In this document: positions 57,873 through 64,000 of the stretch, piece by piece
How the letters are laid out: each line of letters begins with the position of its first letter
Position numbering within the stretch: the stretch's first letter is position 1
Made by a program: the position numbers and the translations under genes
Notes under the pieces: model-generated
Databases searched by the model: none
Told to the model about the DNA's origin: nothing
Seen by the model: the letters and a program-made list of their open reading frames with translations, nothing else
Assembly (NCBI GenBank): GCA_029783825.1
Contig: JAREIK010000801.1
Span: 9,560,891 to 9,624,890 of the forward strand
Direction: 5' to 3'
From: Sapria himalayana
Taxonomy: Eukaryota; Streptophyta; Magnoliopsida; Malpighiales; Rafflesiaceae
DNA: 64,000 nucleotides

Positions 57873-60800
57873 ATGAAACTTGGATCTTCACTCGCTTTGT
57901 CTATTCATGCTTCACCAAATCTAGATACGCGTATGCACGGTGTATTTACTCATAGATGCATGTTAACTGCAAGAAAAGCCGCCACAAAAGTTGGCAGCAT
58001 CTTCGTTTCTCCATTTTCTTTAGACAAGGTCAGTGTTCATCATCGTTTTTAAATTTATTATGTAAAAAGCATTGCAATTCAGAAATTATTTATTGGGGCA
58101 AAATATTATATGTTTGTCAAACAAGGATGAATAGGGTGACTTGAAAGTGTATGTGTATCTTTGTAGTTTGAAAGCAGGAATCTTAGAAACGGGCAGTATC
58201 CTTTAGCCAAAGAGAAGTTTAATCATCTTGTTTCTTCTAATCGCTCCATAAAGTTATTACTCGTGGCATGAGTTTATGCAGAAGATGTGTTTTCCTGAAT
58301 ATCACAATCGTGCGAAGGGGAAGGGCATCTTTCTAATAATATTTTTGGGGAATATTTTCATTTAAATATGAATTTATTCAGATGCCGATTTTGGGTATAC
58401 AATGATACATACACGATACACCATCATGTTAATGAAATAATAAAATATTTTATTTATTTTTAATTTGAACTCGATATTAAATTATTTTTATTATCATGTT
58501 TTTGAGGGTTTTCCCTTAAGGTTCCAAAAGTTTAATTTAATGTTTTTAGTCTTTTGGTTAATTTTTTTGACTTGTAGTTGAGATCTGAATCTTGTTGGGT
58601 TGTAGATGACTTGGTTTGACCCAAGTTTGATCGAGTATGGGTGGCATGATTTCTATGAGTTTTGGTTTCTTTAGATGTATTTTTTGTAGTGATGACTATC
58701 ACAAAATGTGAAAGCTAGACAATCATCCTTTTTCCAATGATTTCAATGATAATATGGTTCTTTAGTCATAGAAGACGTGATTATTTGATATTAGATCTGC
58801 CATTTGATGTGAAGTGATAAATATTTTTCTATTTGTTTGATATTTGTTGTTCTCATTTGAATATTTTGTGTTCTAATTGTAACTTGTTTTGATAGTTTTT
58901 GGATTCTTTTTTAGGGTTCATTTGATAATGCATGTTGTAATTTTATGGTTTTATATTTGTTTATATTTATTGTAGTTATTTTATATTTTTTGATGGGATC
59001 ATCTAACACGTGAGCTATTTTAATTATTTTTGTCTATTATATATGACATTTGTATTGAGATTTTATAAAGTGAGTGCTATTACATTTTTATTTTTTATTG
59101 TGCCTTAAACGTTAATATGATATTAGAGTCAACCCTAGAGATAATTTGACCCTTGAAATGTGTTTGAATGGGCAAGAGATTACAATCCCGAAGAACAAAT
59201 TATGTGCATTGTATTAGTACATTGCACATACACAATATATAAGAAAAAAAAGGAGGGCAACAGGTGTGGTTGTGTTCTAGCACACACATCTTCTCAGGAA
59301 CATGTCTTGTTCATTGTGGGTAGACACAGGTTTGTGCAGGGAAGGCAATATGCATGCACATAATTTTTGTCATTGTTTATTTTAGTTTTTAGTTGTGCAC
59401 ATAGGCACATGTAGTGATTTGCATAGGGAATGTAGTAGACTTATGGTAAGGAATGCATATGCTTGTCTTTGTGTAGAATCCGTGCATAAAAAATTAGAGT
59501 TTCGGAATAATTTATCTGATATGGGACATAACTAGGGGATTTATTGTTCATCAAAAGGGAAAAATATATTTATCTTGGTTGTACATAATTAGGAATAATT
59601 TTATCTTTTAGAGATTCAAATAAAGAAAATTCTATTTTTAGTGGGCATATTAAAAATGGAGAGGTTGTCATTGTGGAGAGAAATGGAGGAGAGACTTATT
59701 TTCGTGTTCACATTGTAGAAAGATTGATTATATTAAAGATAGTTATTGAGTATTATTTTTAGAGAAAGCTCAAAGTATTGTAAAATACTTAGAGAGGTAG
59801 GTAGACAATAGGAGTCATTTAAAGATTCTTATAGAGTTCAACCACTATGATGTTTAAATTAATAAAAATAACTATACAATTTTTTTCTCTAATGCAATAG
59901 TGGCTATAAGTTATTATAATTTTGAGTATTATTAATTATTTCACTCATACTCTTATCTCGTACTCTTGGATTATTAACAAATAAGCTACTACTCATTGAG
60001 AATTTAGTTTGTGAAATTTTTATACGTTGTGATTTTGTTTGAGTTAATTATGTGTTACATTTTTTTTTGTTCTTTTAGAGTGGTCATAACGGTAGATTGA
60101 TTTTATTATTTATATATGTGGATGATATTTTGATTGCGAGAGATAATAAACTCAGGATCACCCAACTCATTTGTAATCTTACTTGGATTTTCAATTTTTT
60201 AGTAAAATAATTGACTAAAAATAAATAATTATAAAATTTTTATATAAAAATAATGTGCATTAAAAGAACATACTCAATTCACTGTGATTCTCCAAGTTTG
60301 TATAATGATGTTATTGACCACAATACTATCAAAAATTATAGACTCAATAAAAAATGAAGTACAATTATGTATGACATGATTATTGATCCTTGAGCTTATA
60401 ACTCAATAGGCTAAAGTGAAGTTGGGTGGAGAGAGAGATGTAGAACAGAAGTGTTTATATTGCAGCTTGTAGCTTCCATGAAAAGAAATTTGGAATATTC
60501 GTTCTAATTAAGTTTAGCATTACTTATTGATATACATGTGGAAGGTCCAGCCTGAGTAGATATAATATAAGTACCATTGTGCAAACATCCTCTCTAAGTC
60601 AAGATACAAAATCTAATATATTTCTCGAGTGTATCATGATATCATACAAAAAAACAAGCCACTATTGACTATTAGCTTTCTTTTTTTAAAAGTATTTTTC
60701 TTGACTTTCTCACTACATCATGCATAGATGTCAATATAGTAGTCTGATTAACCATCATAAATTTGCTCTATCTAGTTGTAGTTATAGATATCTACCTCAT

Positions 60801-63800
60801 CTTCTAATGATTTTTTGAGAAAATTAGAAATATTTTAGTCACTAATTATTTGTGTCTATAAAATAGTGCACTGCTCTCTCAATGAATTCAAATATAAAAT
60901 ATTATAAATTTAGTTACTCAATTTCTTTGTCATAATTAAATCTATCAATATTAGTGTCATCCCATCAATTATTCTACATAATTGTGTTCTAGTTGTATAG
61001 TAAATTGTTTGATTCTAATAATTATTTTATATGTCTACAACTAAGTAATATTGTGTTACTTATATAAGTGAAATGTCCTAGTAGAATACATCAACATATC
61101 TATGTCTCACACCAACACCAGAGAAAACTCTCAAATTAAATTGCATCACTGTGAAGCCTAAGAAATCACAATTTACTATGCCAAATACCATTGCTAGTAG
61201 CTAGTTGTTGCTGCCATTGGTGATGATATGCCGCCATACATATCATCGTGTGTCACTCATCTTCTGACCTTGAAGCATCTCGTCAATCCTAGAAACTTCT
61301 TGTAGCATGTTACAGTTTGTAGAATTTTAGGAGAGATAAGAAGAGAGAAAAGATGAGAGAAGTAAGAGATAGAGAGAGAGAGTGAAAGAGAGAATAATAT
61401 TCTTTTATTAATTTTGAAAAAAATAATAACATAACATATATATACTCAACTTGAGTAATTCACATGTCAGATGCTCTCATACAAACAAAATAAGATAAAT
61501 AAATAAAATTATGTTATTATTTTCTCTCTTTCACTAATTTTATTTAGTTTTTGTTGAGTAATTCACATGCCATAAATAATGAGAATATAAATAAAATTAT
61601 ATGTTATTCCTAATGAAAATATAAATAACTTCTTGAGTAAACTAATTTTGAAAATAAAATTATGTAACAAATAAAATTAAATCTCAATAATGAGAATATA
61701 AATAAAATATACAAAAGAAATAAAATAAAACTAATTTTGAAAATGTCAATCAGGTTTCTAATAAATTTTATATCGAGTGAATAGAAAATAACAAGTGTAC
61801 TTAGATTGATTTTGTTAGCTTGGCAGCATTAAACTTTGAATTATTCTACAATGCCAAAATTTAGTATCCTAAAGTAATAAAAAGATGTAATCTTTTAAAC
61901 TATCCGACATGTCATATGCCAAACAAAAATAATAAAAATATCAACTTTTATAATCTCTAGTAATAACGTGATAAATGTCCATTAATATTTATTCATGTAA
62001 GTATGTTATTTGTTGATGAATCTGATAATAAGTGATTCATCATTCAATCCTCATGAAATTAGTTAGAACCTCAAACTAACTCATAAGATATCATTGCTAA
62101 GTACTTACAAAGGTTCTTTTGTGATTATGGGTTAGGTTTGGTGTCCAAAAAAATTTGAGTGATGAATTTTTTTTTCAAAAGTTTTTAATTAAAATATTGC
62201 TTATATTTTTTTATTAAAAAAATTAAATCAAAATTTTAAAAATATTTATTAAAGATGTTTTTTAATGTATACTTTTTTTTTTCAAAAAAGTATTTTAAAA
62301 TTTTTTATTTTTTTTAAAATGCCTTGTCTACTTAAAACGTTTTGTATGTGATTAATTAAACACTAATATATTAAATCTCATAAGAATTCTAAAGTTAAAT
62401 ATATTTGAACGAGAAAAATATTGACATGATTGATCACCTAAGAAGTTTTTATATTGCATGCATATATTAGAGATTATATCTTAATGTGATGATAAATATA
62501 TTTATCTAATGGTGATATATCTTGATTTTGAGACTCGAAAGACAACATAGCTATAGATTCTTCAATTTTCAAAAATAAGGTTGTTTTATATTAAACTTTT
62601 CAAATATCGGCCTAAAGCATGAGCCTTGTGCACTGGATATGATAATACACCGAATCTCATAAAAATTCTCAAGCTAAATATATTTGAACGAAAAAAATAC
62701 GGACATGATTGATCATTTAGGAAGTTTTTATATTGCATCTATATATTCAAAGTTATGTCTTAGTGTGATGATAAATATATTCATCCAATGGTGATTTGTC
62801 TTGACTTTGAGTATATATTCTTGTCTAAATATATACTCGTCATACATAACTATAGATTCTTCAATTTTAAAGCATAAGGTTGTTTATATATTAAACTCTC
62901 TCAGACTCTGCCCTAAAACATGAGCCTTGTGCACTGAGTATGATAATATACTGAATCTCATAAGAATTCTGAAGTTAAATATATTTGGGCGAGAAAAATA
63001 CTGACATGATTGATCACCTAGGTAGTTCTTCCATTGTATACATATATTAGAGGTTATGTTTTGGTGTGATTATAAATATATTCATCTAATGGTGATATCT
63101 CGGCTTGAGACTCATCAGACATAGTTATATATTCTTTAATTTTAAGGAGAAGACTATTAAAATATTAAACTCTTTCAGACTTTGTGCTAAGACTGTTGAT
63201 ATACTCAGTGCATACACTAGGTATGATAATAATAAAATACAATTTTTTTTAAGGTTATATTTTTAATTTTTTTTTTAATGAAAATTTTTATAGAAAAAAT
63301 ATATTTGTGAAAATGCTCACTCTTGTGCATTTCTGATTGGTGTATTGTTTGAGTACCAAAGAGCTAATAGAAAAACTCTCCTCTAATGTTTTAGCTCAAG
63401 TCCCCTTCAACTAGAGATGCTTCTAGAAAAAGCTCATTTGGCTCTGCTATTGTTCACTGTGAATCTATGCCAGAGGAGAAGTCTGAAAGGGAAAATAGAG
63501 ATAATCAAGCGTGCGTCAGATGTCAGGCTATGGGTGCAGTAATTTGTATAACTTGCACGGGTTCAGGCTTGTACGTTGACCCAGTATTGGAGAGCCAGGG
63601 TGTGATTGTCTATGTCAGTTGCTTAGGTAAATTTTCATGTCGCGTGCAAAACCAACCTTGGTCACCAATTTCATCTCCTTGACCAGTGACGCCACGGACT
63701 AGGCCAGACATCGGCTAACCCATGCTGATAAAGTTGAATTGCTAATTGCTATGCAGGTTGTGGTGGGTCAGGATATGTTATGTGCGCTGAATGTGGTGGG

Positions 63801-63833
63801 CGACGCTTTCTGCAACCACAACAAGGCACGTAA
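57873..63833 (+). CDS. DnaJ-type zinc-finger protein, predicted plastid
   Basis: Exons are 57873-58028, 63395-63626 and 63757-63833, 154 residues in all. Introns have GT/AG ends. Exon 1 ends in phase 0 (SLDK|LKSPS) and exon 2 in phase 1 (CL-G|GT-CGGSG). The first 60 or so residues are rich in Ser, Ala, Arg and Lys and poor in acids, like a chloroplast transit peptide. The rest is a DnaJ-type cysteine-rich domain with four CxxC motifs: CVRCQAMG, CITCTGSG, CLGCGGSG and CAECGGRR. It has no J domain. Plant proteins of this type (BSD2, LQY1 and related) help assemble or protect plastid complexes through thiol-disulphide or holdase activity. Which one this matches is not settled by eye. The start chosen has a good context (accATGa); an in-frame ATG at 57813 is also possible. 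A 5.4-kb intron holds transposon debris. The GC-rich element I sits in the upstream region. Confidence 0.85.
58900..60420 (+). pseudogene. Copia-like relic in intron 1 of the DnaJ-type gene
   Basis: A primer-binding-like sequence 'tgatattagagtcaaccct' (about 59117-59135) resembles TGGTATCAGAGCCAA. Farther on, HNGRLILLFIYVDDILIARDNKLRITQL (from about 60085, YVDD at 60115-60126) matches the copia RT active-site block. The DNA between is broken. An LTR could not be outlined; the stretch near 58980-59060 resembles the end of the repeats at 19000-20110. Confidence 0.55.
60421..62373. other. Intronic AT-rich DNA
   Basis: No gene seen. An AG-rich stretch at about 61330-61395 and the adjoining sequence look like the leader of a minus-strand retroelement, but no domain supports it. 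Confidence 0.35.
62374..63232. repeat. Three tandem copies of a roughly 290-bp repeat in intron 1
   Basis: Copies start at about 62374, 62653 and 62954, each with 'aatctcataagaattct' then 'aaatatatttg'. Each continues with 'gacatgattgatca', 'tgatgataaatatatt', 'atagattcttcaatttt' and 'catgagccttgtgcactg'. They differ by point changes and small indels (periods 279 and 301). The last copy stops about 160 bp before exon 2 of the DnaJ-type gene. Confidence 0.88.
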
Positions 63834-64000
63834 CAAGGTTTGTTAATGCGCTTTTTTTCCTATATTTGTAATGATTAATAAGCTGTGTGGTTGAAACTTG
63901 AAATAGAGTTCTATGAGATGAATTAGTATGATTCTTCAAGAGTTCAGACACACTGACTCGGCCGAGTTGCAGGAGTTTGTCACAAGTTAAAGACTTAACA
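63834..64000 (+). other. 3' flank of the DnaJ-type gene
   Basis: Sequence after the stop codon, likely 3' UTR. It contains 'aatgattaataagc', which could serve as a polyadenylation signal region. Nothing else is visible before the window ends. Confidence 0.3.

Overview
The window is nuclear DNA from a flowering plant, probably a monocot; the species cannot be told. Gene density is very low, intergenic DNA is AT-rich, introns run to 5-15 kb, and transposon relics fill most of the space. Three host genes are supported. (1) A single-exon YJU2/CWC16 splicing factor on the minus strand at 4323-5294. (2) A NEP1-interacting-protein-like RING-H2 gene on the minus strand, in five exons between 22399 and 6404, with a first intron of about 15 kb. 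(3) A four-motif DnaJ-type zinc-finger protein with a plastid-type N-terminus on the plus strand, in three exons between 57873 and 63833. All three read through without a stop or frameshift, and the splice phases of genes 2 and 3 fit exactly.

From 1 to 4.3 kb there are short repeats and one old hAT-like relic. From 4.3 to 22.4 kb lie the YJU2 and RING genes. Intron 1 of the RING gene carries a four-level nest of hAT-type transposons, D > A > C > B. Every insertion is documented by its own 8-bp target-site duplication. Two of the four layers (A and B) carry decayed BED-finger hAT transposase genes. From 24.3 to 28.1 kb is a Ty1/copia remnant whose only visible LTR is followed by a primer-binding-like site and a minisatellite. 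A full-length L1-type LINE occupies 28111-34397 (minus strand, 15-bp target duplication), inserted in a 25-bp tandem array. A minus-strand copia element with both LTRs spans 35600-44068 and was itself hit by a small hAT element. Another hAT relic follows at 44161-45073, and a 5'-truncated LINE of the same family lies at about 46622-49920. From 50 to 57 kb there are a degenerate minisatellite, three more non-autonomous hAT elements and a Ty3/gypsy RT relic. The youngest-looking element (56899-57385, very GC-rich, perfect duplication, a 34-bp perfect palindrome) sits just upstream of the DnaJ-type gene. That gene's 5.4-kb intron holds copia debris and three tandem copies of a roughly 290-bp repeat.

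The host genes do not form an operon or pathway. By homology, the RING protein and the DnaJ-type zinc-finger protein may both act in plastids, and YJU2 acts in the spliceosome. I saw no rRNA, tRNA, CRISPR array or bacterial-type system. The most unusual content is structural: the four-layer hAT nest, the palindrome-bearing hAT element at a promoter, and a hydrophobic reading frame in the LINE that overlaps the start of ORF2 by ATGA.
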